From assembly GCF_030813115.1 (NCBI RefSeq), contig NZ_JAUSTY010000003.1:124001-188000 (forward strand): DNA of 64,000 bases. The letters run 5' to 3'. The notes beneath the pieces were generated by a model. That model did no database searches. It was given only the letters and a program-made list of their open reading frames with translations, and was not told where the DNA came from. The DNA is from Bacillus horti (GTDB lineage: Bacteria > Bacillota > Bacilli > Caldalkalibacillales > JCM-10596). The position numbers and the translations under genes were made by a program. Below are positions 18,130-26,230 of the stretch, piece after piece (position 1 is the first letter of the stretch; every line of letters begins with the position of its first letter).

Positions 18130-20142
18130 ATGATGGAAAATGTTCTTGTTCATTATAACAATTGGGTTGTTTTACTATCCTTTATTATAGCTACCTTAGC
18201 TTCTTATTCGGCTCTTAATCTAGCAGGGAAAGTATCTCGAACTACTGGAAATAGTAGAATGGCTTGGATGATAGCGGGATCATGTGTCATGGGTATAGGT
18301 ATATGGTCTATGCATTTTATTGGTATGCTGGCGATGCATATGAATGTTGCGATGTCCTACGACCCTTTTATTACAGTACTTTCTGGATTTTTCAGTATAG
18401 CAGCTGCTTTTATTGCCTTTATGGTGACAAAGGAAAAGGAAGTAAGTCTGCGCCGCTTAGGAGTAGCAGGATTTATTATGGGGATCGGAATTTCTGCCAT
18501 GCATTATACGGGTATGGAGGCCATGCGCTCCTCTGTTCAGTTTAGTTATAATCTGGCTCTCTGGTTCATTTCTATTCTTGTAGCCTTTATGGCTTCGTAT
18601 GCTGCTCTATATCTGTTTCGGAAGTTCCGTAGATCTCCAGAGTTTAGCAAATGGAAGCTGTATAGCTCTTTAGTCATGGCTATCGCTATTTGTGGAATGC
18701 ATTATATTGGAATGGCAGGAACTACATTTCATCATCATCACCACCTTCCAGTTCAAGAGCTTGAAGCTACCCCCCCTTTATTACTAATTAGTGTGACCAT
18801 TACTACCTTATTTATCGTTATTGTCTCATTGGCTGCCTTATTTGTAGATCGTAGAATTCTTGAGAGAATGGCTTATGAGGATCAATTGACGGGCATCTCT
18901 AATCGCCATGATCTACAGCGTTACTTTGGAGAACATTTTAATCATAATAGTACTGGCTCTGTCATGATTATCGATCTGGACCGCTTCAAATCGATTAATG
19001 ATACGTTAGGGCATGAAATAGGGGATAAGCTCTTACAGCAGTTAGCTCAGAAATTAAACGAAGTCCTAGAGGATAATCAAAAAGCGTTCCGGCTAGGAGG
19101 GGATGAATTTCTTATTACTAGTTTGCAGGCTGATGAAGAACAGACAATAATGACAGCCCAAAAGCTAATAAAAACCATCGTCTCCCCATTCTATTTAGAA
19201 CACCATACTTTATTTGTAACGGCAAGTATTGGAGTTAGTCTTGCTCCTCAGCATGGTACCGATCTTTCTGCTTTAATGCGCTCTGCAGACACGGCCATGT
19301 ATCAGGCTAAGCGTCAAGGGAAAAACAGGTATTGTCTTTATAATGCTGAAATGGCTCAAAGTCAGCTACGTAAAATGGAGCTTGAAAAAGATCTACGTAA
19401 GGCCCTTGTTCAGCAGGAATTTGAGATTTATTATCAACCAAAATGGCATGCAGCATTAAACAAGCTTGTTGGTATGGAAGCATTGCTGCGTTGGAATCAT
19501 CCAACATTAGGGTTAATTTCACCTACAGAATTTATACCCATTGCAGAGGAAACGGGCTTTATTGTACCCATTACTCACTGGTTGATTAAAGAGGTTTGTG
19601 AGCAAAACAAGGAGTGGCAGGAAAAGAAAGTTATGAACATACCTGTATCAATCAACATGTCTGCCCGAGTGTTCGAAAGTCAAACCTTACATGCAAAGCT
19701 TGAGGAAGCACTAAAAGAGTCGGGTCTAGAGCCCCGATATTTAGAGCTTGAAATTACAGAATCTATCGCTTTAAACGATAAAGAAAATACCATACAGCAG
19801 CTCAAAGAATTACAAGCCCTTGGAGTACGTATTTCCATGGATGATTTTGGCACTGGGTACTCATCCTTAGGATATTTAGATGAAATGCCAATTAATATTT
19901 TGAAAATTGATCAGAGCTTTATTCAAAATAGCTCTAAACCAACAAAGCAAGCTATTATAGGTACTATTATTTCAATGGCTAACCATTTAAATATAGATGT
20001 TGTTGCTGAGGGTGTAGAAACTAAAGAACAAAACGATTTTTTACAATCAACAGGCTGTCAGATTATGCAAGGCTACTATTATGGTAAACCGATGCCTGTT
20101 CACTTAATAGGAGACTGGATGGAGCAAATCTATCAAACTTAG
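18130..20142 (+). CDS. MHYT-GGDEF-EAL membrane protein (cyclic-di-GMP turnover)
   Basis: A 670-aa membrane sensor. Residues 1-240 form an MHYT domain with three copies of the motif: MHFIGM (61), MHYTGM (124) and MHYIGM (190), plus about seven hydrophobic segments; a five-histidine run follows at 201-205. A GGDEF domain (about 250-405) has an intact RLGGDEF (321-327). An EAL domain (about 420-665) has EALLRW (450), SINMSAR, LELEITES, DDFGTGYSS and AEGVE, so all expected metal and catalytic residues are present. No RxxD inhibitory site is seen just before GGDEF. This matches B. subtilis YkoW but without its PAS domain. Both activities could be live. The start (18130 or 18133) lacks a close ribosome binding site. 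Confidence 0.9.
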   Translation: MMENVLVHYNNWVVLLSFIIATLASYSALNLAGKVSRTTGNSRMAWMIAGSCVMGIGIWSMHFIGMLAMHMNVAMSYDPFITVLSGFFSIAAAFIAFMVTKEKEVSLRRLGVAGFIMGIGISAMHYTGMEAMRSSVQFSYNLALWFISILVAFMASYAALYLFRKFRRSPEFSKWKLYSSLVMAIAICGMHYIGMAGTTFHHHHHLPVQELEATPPLLLISVTITTLFIVIVSLAALFVDRRILERMAYEDQLTGISNRHDLQRYFGEHFNHNSTGSVMIIDLDRFKSINDTLGHEIGDKLLQQLAQKLNEVLEDNQKAFRLGGDEFLITSLQADEEQTIMTAQKLIKTIVSPFYLEHHTLFVTASIGVSLAPQHGTDLSALMRSADTAMYQAKRQGKNRYCLYNAEMAQSQLRKMELEKDLRKALVQQEFEIYYQPKWHAALNKLVGMEALLRWNHPTLGLISPTEFIPIAEETGFIVPITHWLIKEVCEQNKEWQEKKVMNIPVSINMSARVFESQTLHAKLEEALKESGLEPRYLELEITESIALNDKENTIQQLKELQALGVRISMDDFGTGYSSLGYLDEMPINILKIDQSFIQNSSKPTKQAIIGTIISMANHLNIDVVAEGVETKEQNDFLQSTGCQIMQGYYYGKPMPVHLIGDWMEQIYQT

Positions 20143-20170
20143 CAAAAGGCGACAGAGCCTATCATTTGTT

Positions 20171-20191
20171 AGACCTTTAAGGTCTTTTTTT
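20171..20191 (+). terminator. Rho-independent terminator after the MHYT gene
   Basis: Palindrome AGACCTTTAAGGTCT (20171-20185) followed by T7. Confidence 0.75.
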
Positions 20192-20200
20192 AGTATTTTT

Positions 20201-20214
20201 AGAAACCGGTTTCT
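20201..20214. promoter_or_regulatory. LacI-type operator O1 of the glucoside locus
   Basis: A perfect 14-bp palindrome AGAAACCGGTTTCT with the central CG typical of LacI-family sites. The same 12-bp core recurs at 20381-20392, 180 bp downstream. It lies upstream of the promoter at 20246. The LacI protein at 23708 is the likely binder. Confidence 0.7.
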
Positions 20215-20245
20215 TAAAATGTTCACCAAGACTAGAAAAAATAGG

Positions 20246-20274
20246 TTGATTTTATTCTACCTTGAGCATATAAT
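20246..20274 (+). promoter_or_regulatory. Sigma-A promoter of the glucoside transport operon
   Basis: TTGATT (20246-20251), 17-bp spacer, TATAAT (20269-20274). Predicted start is near 20281, inside the cre-like box at 20280. The leader to the first gene would be about 215 bases and contains operator O2. Confidence 0.7.
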
Positions 20275-20279
20275 TTGAT

Positions 20280-20292
20280 TGAAAGCGTTTCC
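20280..20292. promoter_or_regulatory. cre-like box at the transcription start
   Basis: TGAAAGCGTTTCC resembles the CcpA consensus TGWAANCGNTNWCA with mismatches at the 3' end. It overlaps the predicted start site, a position that usually gives catabolite repression. Confidence 0.5.
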
Positions 20293-20309
20293 TAGTTGTT
20301 TTTAACTTG

Positions 20310-20323
20310 TGTAAGCGATTAAA
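20310..20323. promoter_or_regulatory. cre-like box in the leader
   Basis: TGTAAGCGATTAAA matches 13 of 14 consensus positions (A instead of C at position 13). Second of three cre-like boxes in this gap. Confidence 0.5.
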
Positions 20324-20380
20324 TTTGGGTCAAGAACATGTTTTTTATTTCATTTCCCCTAGATTTGTATGTGCATTATA

Positions 20381-20392
20381 GAAACCGGTTTC
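20381..20392. promoter_or_regulatory. LacI-type operator O2 of the glucoside locus
   Basis: GAAACCGGTTTC, identical to the core of O1. The centres are 179 bp apart, about 17 helical turns, so a DNA loop between two LacI-family dimers is plausible. Confidence 0.65.
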
Positions 20393-20431
20393 CATAAGCG
20401 TATACAAATCTAGGTATTCAGTGGCTTGGAA

Positions 20432-20445
20432 TAAAAACGCTTACA
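20432..20445. promoter_or_regulatory. cre-like box close to the binding-protein gene
   Basis: On the minus strand TGTAAGCGTTTTTA matches 13 of 14 CcpA consensus positions. It lies 54 bases before the start of the binding-protein gene. Confidence 0.5.
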
Positions 20446-20498
20446 CACAGCGCTTTTATTCAACCAATAATTTTTCAATTTATTAAGGGGGATTTGTG

Positions 20499-21779
20499 AT
20501 GAAAAGAAAGTATTTCTTCACCATCGGGTTGTCTATTTTATTGTTATTTGCTTTAGCAGCATGTTCAAGCTCCGGAACGTCAAGTGAAGAGGGCGATGGT
20601 GACAAGATTAGCATGAACTTCTGGATATTCGGGGCAACGGGCTATGAAGAGTTGGTGAAAGAGTATGAAGAGTTAAATGAAAATATTACAATCAATGTTC
20701 GTCATGCTGAGACAGCTGATCATCATGATGCTTTATTTAATTCCTTGTCGGCGGGGAGCGGTGCTCCTGATATTGCCATGCTTGAAGTGGATCAGGTGGA
20801 TCGTTACAGAACGGCGCAGGATCGATTTGTTAATCTATACGATCTTGGGGCGAGAGACATTGAGGGCAACTATTTAGATTGGAAATGGCAATTTGCGGAA
20901 AGTACGGATGGTGAATTCCTATTTGGATTACCAACAGATATCGGACCAAAAGCGTTATACTATAGAACAGAAATCTTTGAAGAAGCAGGCTTACCTACTG
21001 ATCCTGATGAGTTAAGTGCATATATGTCTTCTCCAGAGAAATTTAGAGAAGCAGCGATTCAAATTAAGGATGCTACAGGTAAACCAATGGTAGCTAATAT
21101 TGAAATGATGTATCGTTCCATTCTAGATACGTTAGAGGAAAGCTATTTTGATCCAGAATCTAACCTGATCATTGAAGAGCCAGGAAATCGTGTTCGAGAA
21201 GCGTATGATTATGCGATTGAAATGAATGAACTTGGTGTAGTTGGAAACTTTACAATGTGGTCTGCCGAATGGGGCAATGCGGTGAATAACGGTGGGGTTG
21301 CTGTTGAACTTGGAGCAGCTTGGTTCAAAGGATGGATGGAAGGAAATGCGCCTGACGCTGAGGGTGAATTCCAAGTAGCTACACTACCAACAGAGTTTAC
21401 AGGAAACTGGGGTGGTTCTTATATTACCATTCCTAATCAAACGGATCATGCTGAAGAAGCCTATGCATTCCTTGAGTGGTTATTATCAGCAGAAACTCAA
21501 CTTAAATCATTTAAATCTAACGGTTTATTCCCTTCTGCTACAGCTGTGTATGAGATGGATGACTTTGTAAATGCAACAGACGATTATTTCTCAGGTCAGC
21601 AAACACAGAACGTGTTCGCTGAAGCAGCACAAAATGTTGGATTTGTATTTAAGGGAGAGAATTACGTCACTGTGCATGATGAGATTTTAGCAGCGTTAAC
21701 AAATGTTCAAGAGGGCGCTGATCCAGATGCTGAATGGGATGCTGCTCTAAGCCGTATTCAAACGAACTTAAGCCGTTAA
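20499..21779 (+). CDS. Sugar ABC transporter substrate-binding lipoprotein
   Basis: A 426-aa extracellular binding protein of the large carbohydrate cluster (family 1). The signal peptide has MKRKYF, a hydrophobic core and lipobox LAAC followed by SSSGTSSEEG. The mature part starts 'ISMNFWIFGATGYEELVKEY', has 'GSGAPDIAMLEVDQ' and a C-terminal 'EAYAFLEWLLSAETQ', all characteristic. ATG 20499 follows AAGGGGGA; the preceding in-frame GTG at 20496 is less likely. The two permeases and GH1 enzyme downstream suggest a beta-glucoside or cello-oligosaccharide. No ATPase gene is in the locus, so a shared MsmX-type ATPase is expected. Confidence 0.92.
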   Translation: MKRKYFFTIGLSILLLFALAACSSSGTSSEEGDGDKISMNFWIFGATGYEELVKEYEELNENITINVRHAETADHHDALFNSLSAGSGAPDIAMLEVDQVDRYRTAQDRFVNLYDLGARDIEGNYLDWKWQFAESTDGEFLFGLPTDIGPKALYYRTEIFEEAGLPTDPDELSAYMSSPEKFREAAIQIKDATGKPMVANIEMMYRSILDTLEESYFDPESNLIIEEPGNRVREAYDYAIEMNELGVVGNFTMWSAEWGNAVNNGGVAVELGAAWFKGWMEGNAPDAEGEFQVATLPTEFTGNWGGSYITIPNQTDHAEEAYAFLEWLLSAETQLKSFKSNGLFPSATAVYEMDDFVNATDDYFSGQQTQNVFAEAAQNVGFVFKGENYVTVHDEILAALTNVQEGADPDAEWDAALSRIQTNLSR

Positions 21780-21811
21780 AGTCATTCAGGGAAAATGACC
21801 TCGTTTTAGCG

Positions 21812-21843
21812 ATATGGTGGGCAGAACCTTCTGCCTACCATAT
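21812..21843 (+). promoter_or_regulatory. Intercistronic hairpin between binding protein and permease genes
   Basis: 15-bp arms (21812-21826 and 21829-21843) with one G-T pair and a two-base loop; no T tract follows. In binding-protein transport operons such a hairpin often protects the 3' end of the upstream message or partly terminates, so the binding protein is made in excess. Confidence 0.65.
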
Positions 21844-21873
21844 CTACATTCGTTTACAGGGGGGAGTTAAACC

Positions 21874-22824
21874 GTGCTAGAGACAGAGAAAGAAAAGGTA
21901 AAGGTAAAGCGAGCTAAAGAATCCTTGTCCGAAAGGAAAAAGGATATGCTCTCAGGCTACCTCTACATATCTCCTTTTTTCATCATATTCGGAATTATAG
22001 GTCTATATCCGGCCTTATTCAGTTTGTACTTAGCGTTCCAACGCTGGAACGGACTTGGAGATATGGAGTTTGTAGGTTTAAGAAATTTTAGCATTATCCT
22101 TCAGGATCCGTTATTTTGGAAGTCCTTATATAATACGGTCATTATGGGGTTGATGGGAACAGCTCCGCAATTAATTGTAGGACTTATTCTTGCTTATTTG
22201 CTGAATCTTACATTTTTACGCTTTAGAAATGTGTTTCGAGTAGCGATTTTTATGCCTTATGTTACGTCTATGGTAGCTGTAGCTTTGGTTTTTGGCGTGT
22301 TTTTTAGTAGCAATGAGACAGCATTAGCCAATTATACGCTCGGCTTATTTGGAATGGACCCGGTTAATTGGAGAACCTCTGAATGGGGTGTAAAAATCGC
22401 TATTTCGGTCATGGTCTTTTGGAGATGGTTAGGATATAACACCATTATCTATTTGGCCGGTATGCAGAGTGTACCTAAGGATGTATATGAGGCGGCAACA
22501 ATTGATGGAGCTAATAAAATTCAACAGTTTTTCTATGTCACGATTCCGTTGCTTAAGCCTTTTATTCTACTAACCGTATTCTTCTCTACTGTAGGAGCTA
22601 TGCAGCTATTCTCTGAGCCAACGGTATTTTTAGGGAATACGGCGTTTACTAGAAGTGAAGGACTAACAGTTGTTATGTATTTATATCGAGATGCCTTTAG
22701 GCTTTCTTCGTTCGGTACAGCATCAGCCACCGCTATTATCTTGGTATTAATCATTGTTATAGTGTCGGCTATTAATCTCCTATTGACAAACAGAATGGGA
22801 AGAAGCAGGGGGAATAGAGGATGA
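21874..22824 (+). CDS. Sugar ABC transporter permease (MalF-type)
   Basis: A 316-aa membrane protein with six predicted transmembrane segments after a basic N-terminus. The EAA loop that docks the ATPase reads YEAATIDGANKIQQFFYVTIPLL. GTG 21874 follows GGGGGGAG. It overlaps the next permease by four bases (ATGA), so the pair is translationally coupled. It forms the membrane channel together with the protein at 22821. Confidence 0.93.
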   Translation: MLETEKEKVKVKRAKESLSERKKDMLSGYLYISPFFIIFGIIGLYPALFSLYLAFQRWNGLGDMEFVGLRNFSIILQDPLFWKSLYNTVIMGLMGTAPQLIVGLILAYLLNLTFLRFRNVFRVAIFMPYVTSMVAVALVFGVFFSSNETALANYTLGLFGMDPVNWRTSEWGVKIAISVMVFWRWLGYNTIIYLAGMQSVPKDVYEAATIDGANKIQQFFYVTIPLLKPFILLTVFFSTVGAMQLFSEPTVFLGNTAFTRSEGLTVVMYLYRDAFRLSSFGTASATAIILVLIIVIVSAINLLLTNRMGRSRGNRG

Positions 22825-23663
22825 GCAGAGAAGTAGGAGTAAAAAAATGGTCCATTAGCAGAATGTTCATCTATCTCTTCTTAGCCCTTATATCCTTAGC
22901 TTCACTCTTCCCGTTCTATTGGATGTTTGTCATGGCTACAAGTCCGAGCTCAGCGTACAATTCTATTCCGCCAACAATGATACCGGGTAGTCAACTGGTA
23001 GAGAATTTTCAAAAAGTGTTGGGGATGATCCCGTTTTTCCAATCCATGCTGAACACGTTGATCGTTTGTTCGGTCGTAACGGTCGTGGTCTTATTCATCA
23101 GTTCCTTAGCGGGGTTTGGCTTTGCTAAATTTAGGTTTCCTGGAAAGAACATATTCTTCTTTGCTATTCTATTTACAATGATCATTCCCCCACAGCTGGG
23201 ATTAATCCCGCAGTACCTTCTAGTAGCTAAAGCGGGATTACTTGATCATTTATTTGCGGCGATGTTTCTGTTCTTCTTAAACCCCTTAGGAATCTTCTTA
23301 ATGCGTCAGTATATCAACCAAGCTGTTCCTGACGAATTAATTGATGCAGCTAAGCTAGATGGCTGTTCTAATTTCCGGATCTATTGGAGAGTGGTTTTAC
23401 CTATTATTTTACCTGCTTTTGCTACCTTGGGAATTATTGTCTTTACCTCGGTGTGGGGTGAATTTCTATGGCAATTTACAGTCTTAAGGGATCCGTCCTC
23501 CTACACGATTCAGGTCGCTTTGGCCTCCATGAATACAGCGCATCGAGTGGATTTTGGAATGCTGCTTTCAGGTGTATTCTGGGCAACGGTACCTTTAATT
23601 GTGGTTTTCCTAATGTTTAATCGATTATTTATTTCTAGTATTGCTGAAGGTTCGGTAAAATAA
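22821..23663 (+). CDS. Sugar ABC transporter permease (MalG-type)
   Basis: A 280-aa membrane protein with six predicted segments. The EAA loop is IDAAKLDGCSNFRIYWRVVLP. The N-terminal 'LFPFYWMFVMATSPS' and the C-terminal 'LFISSIAEGSVK' are typical of the MalG partner. Its start overlaps the stop of the first permease. The LacI gene begins 44 bases after its stop and is likely on the same transcript. Confidence 0.93.
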   Translation: MSREVGVKKWSISRMFIYLFLALISLASLFPFYWMFVMATSPSSAYNSIPPTMIPGSQLVENFQKVLGMIPFFQSMLNTLIVCSVVTVVVLFISSLAGFGFAKFRFPGKNIFFFAILFTMIIPPQLGLIPQYLLVAKAGLLDHLFAAMFLFFLNPLGIFLMRQYINQAVPDELIDAAKLDGCSNFRIYWRVVLPIILPAFATLGIIVFTSVWGEFLWQFTVLRDPSSYTIQVALASMNTAHRVDFGMLLSGVFWATVPLIVVFLMFNRLFISSIAEGSVK

Positions 23664-23707
23664 GGTGTAGAAAAGCCTAGAGCAATTACAGATTTGAGGA
23701 GAGAGCT

Positions 23708-24727
23708 ATGAACTTTACAATAAGAGATATTGCTAAAATGGCAGGAGTGTCTCCAGCAACCGTTTCTAAGGTCATGAACCATTACGGAGGGGTTAGTGAG
23801 TCTACCAAACATAAGGTGCTTTCCGTAATAGAAGAGACAGGCTATCAGCCTATCTTTTCAGCCAAGTCCTTAGCGACAAAGAAATCAAAGCTCATTGGCT
23901 TAGTCTATGCCGGTAAGATCAATGTTGAATTTAATCATCCTTTCTTTAATGAGGTGCTTTCTGCCTTTCAAAAAACGGTGGGCATGCAGGGCTATGATCT
24001 CATTGTCTTTTCAAATGAGCAATTTAATAAGGAGCAAGAGAACTACCTAGCCCGCTGCCGCCATTTTCGAGTAGACGGATGTCTAATCATTGCGGGAGAA
24101 GAGATTGAAGAGGCCGTTTATGAGCTAGATCAAAGTGAAATCCCATGTCTAGCTGTAGATATGGAACTGACCGGGCCGAAATCGAGCTATGTTATGACAG
24201 ATAATGAAAAGATTTCTCAGCTGGTGGTGGAGCATTTATATCTGCACTCTATTCGAGATATTGCTTATATTGCAGGAACCAAGCATTCTAATATTTCCAA
24301 TATACGTCTAGAAGGCTTTAAACAGGCTATGAATAAATTCGGTTTACCTATCAAAGAGGAATGGATTCAATATGGAACCTTCTTTGAAGACAGTGGCTAC
24401 GAAGCGATGAAGCGCATTCTTCAAGGGGATTCTATGCCCAAGGCAGTTGTTGCCGGAGCGGATATGATGGCTTTGGGTGCGTTGCGTGCCTTAAGAGAAG
24501 TGGGTCTTAGAGTTCCAGAGGATGTGAGGCTCATAGGCTGTGATGATATTGAAGCTTGCCGCTATAGTGATCCACAGCTGACGACAGTAAAGCAGGATAA
24601 GCAGAAAATTGGAAAGCTAGCTGCCTACATGCTTAATGATTTGATTAATGGAGAGAACGATCTCAGCTCGGTATTCGTTGACCCGGAGCTGGTTATAAGG
24701 CAATCATGCGGAACAAAAAATGGATAA
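23708..24727 (+). CDS. LacI-family transcriptional regulator of the glucoside locus
   Basis: A 339-aa repressor with an N-terminal HTH 'TIRDIAKMAGVSPATVSKVM' (from about residue 4), hinge helix, and a periplasmic-binding-protein-like sensor domain ending in 'RLIGCDDIEACRYSDPQLTTVKQD', the usual dimer/effector region. GAGGAGAG precedes ATG 23708. It sits inside the operon it probably controls. The paired GAAACCGGTTTC palindromes at 20201 and 20381 have the LacI-family shape and no other LacI gene is in the window. The effector is probably a disaccharide or its cleavage product. Confidence 0.9.
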   Translation: MNFTIRDIAKMAGVSPATVSKVMNHYGGVSESTKHKVLSVIEETGYQPIFSAKSLATKKSKLIGLVYAGKINVEFNHPFFNEVLSAFQKTVGMQGYDLIVFSNEQFNKEQENYLARCRHFRVDGCLIIAGEEIEEAVYELDQSEIPCLAVDMELTGPKSSYVMTDNEKISQLVVEHLYLHSIRDIAYIAGTKHSNISNIRLEGFKQAMNKFGLPIKEEWIQYGTFFEDSGYEAMKRILQGDSMPKAVVAGADMMALGALRALREVGLRVPEDVRLIGCDDIEACRYSDPQLTTVKQDKQKIGKLAAYMLNDLINGENDLSSVFVDPELVIRQSCGTKNG

Positions 24728-24754
24728 GAGATATATATAAAAGGAGGGTGCCAT

Positions 24755-26098
24755 ATGGCAATCATACAGTTTCCAAAGCATATAAAATGGGGAACAGCAA
24801 CCGCTTCTTTTCAGATAGAGGGAGCCGCTGCTGAGGACGGTAGAACCCCTTCAATTTGGGATACATTTGCACGTACCCCTGGTAAAGTTAGGAACGGAGA
24901 TAACGGAGACGTGGCTTGTGATAGCTACCATCGTTATGAGGAAGATGTGCAGCTAATTAAAGAGCTCGGTTCTGATATCTATCGCTTTTCTGTTTCCTGG
25001 TCAAGGGTTTTTCCCGAGGGCAGGGGGAAAGCGAATGAAAAGGGAGTGCAATACTATCATAAGCTGGTAGATGAGCTGCTGAAGCATGGAATTGAACCAA
25101 TGTGTACCCTTTACCATTGGGACTTACCTCAGGTTCTACAGGATCAAGGTGGATGGGATAATAGAGAAACGATTACAGCTTTTGAGGAATATGCTTCATT
25201 CATGTTTAAAGAATTTAATGGGAAAGTCAAGCGATGGTTGACCATTAATGAGCCTTGGTGCGCCTCATTTCTTTCTAACTATATTGGTGAGCATGCGCCG
25301 GGGAATCAAAACCTACAGCTAGCTACAGACATTGGGCATCATTTGATGGTCGCACATGGAAGGGCGGTTAAGCTTTTTAGAGAGCTAGGCATTGAAGGTG
25401 AGATTGGTTATGCTCCAAACGTGACATGGTATGATCCGTTTAGCACAAAGCAGGAAGACGTTGATGCGGCAAAAAGAGGGAACGGCTGGAATCTAGAGTG
25501 GTTCTTTGATCCGGTTTTTAAAGGAAGCTATCCTGAATTTCTACTAGATTGGTTTGCTCAAAAAGGGGCTAAGCCTACCATATTAGAAGGAGACATGGAG
25601 GATATTAGCCAGCCTATTGATTTTCTAGGAATCAATTATTACACAGGGAATGTGGTTCGATACAAAAAGGACTCAGGATTACTAGATTTTGAAGAAATCG
25701 ATTTTAACTATAGAAGAACGGATATTGGTTGGCCGATTTATCCAGAAGGTTTTTATAAAGTGCTTATGGCGATCAGTGAGCAATACGGTCAGACTCCTAT
25801 TTACATTACGGAGAACGGATCTTGCTACAATGATGAAGTGGAGCATGGTAGAGTGAAGGATGAAGGACGTATTGCTTATTTGAAGCAGCATCTTGCAGCT
25901 CTACAACAAAGTATTGATTCAGGAGTAAATATTCAAGGTTATCTCACGTGGTCCTTACTTGATAACTTTGAGTGGGCGTTTGGCTACAGTATGCGCTTTG
26001 GTATTGTCCATGTTGATTTTAATACACTAGAGAGAACGAAAAAGGATAGTTATCTTTGGTTAAAGCAAACGATTAGTAACGGTTGGTTTGAGCTGTAA
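24755..26098 (+). CDS. Beta-glucosidase, glycoside hydrolase family 1
   Basis: A 447-aa GH1 enzyme of full family length. The acid/base Glu166 lies in TINEPW and the nucleophile Glu353 in YITENGS. Other conserved blocks are 'WGTATASFQIEGA', 'YRFSVSWSRVFPEG' and 'WSLLDNFEWAFGY'. There is no signal peptide, so it cleaves imported sugar in the cytoplasm. No phosphate-binding signature of the 6-phospho-beta-glucosidase branch is obvious, and uptake by an ABC system also argues for an unphosphorylated substrate. AGGAGGGTG precedes ATG 24755. It is the last gene before the terminator at 26148. Confidence 0.93.
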   Translation: MAIIQFPKHIKWGTATASFQIEGAAAEDGRTPSIWDTFARTPGKVRNGDNGDVACDSYHRYEEDVQLIKELGSDIYRFSVSWSRVFPEGRGKANEKGVQYYHKLVDELLKHGIEPMCTLYHWDLPQVLQDQGGWDNRETITAFEEYASFMFKEFNGKVKRWLTINEPWCASFLSNYIGEHAPGNQNLQLATDIGHHLMVAHGRAVKLFRELGIEGEIGYAPNVTWYDPFSTKQEDVDAAKRGNGWNLEWFFDPVFKGSYPEFLLDWFAQKGAKPTILEGDMEDISQPIDFLGINYYTGNVVRYKKDSGLLDFEEIDFNYRRTDIGWPIYPEGFYKVLMAISEQYGQTPIYITENGSCYNDEVEHGRVKDEGRIAYLKQHLAALQQSIDSGVNIQGYLTWSLLDNFEWAFGYSMRFGIVHVDFNTLERTKKDSYLWLKQTISNGWFEL

Positions 26099-26147
26099 GA
26101 GGAATGGAGAAACACCTTCCTAAAAAATAGAGCTGCAAAACAAAAGA

Positions 26148-26189
26148 GAGTCTAAATGACTTGAAGCACAAGCATTTAGACTCTTTTTT
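26148..26189 (+). terminator. Rho-independent terminator of the glucoside operon
   Basis: 11-bp perfect arms GAGTCTAAATG (26148-26158) and CATTTAGACTC (26173-26183), then six T. Confidence 0.92.
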
Positions 26190-26230
26190 GTGGCAATAGA
26201 AACGCTTTGCTACAAAGGTTATAGAATTGG

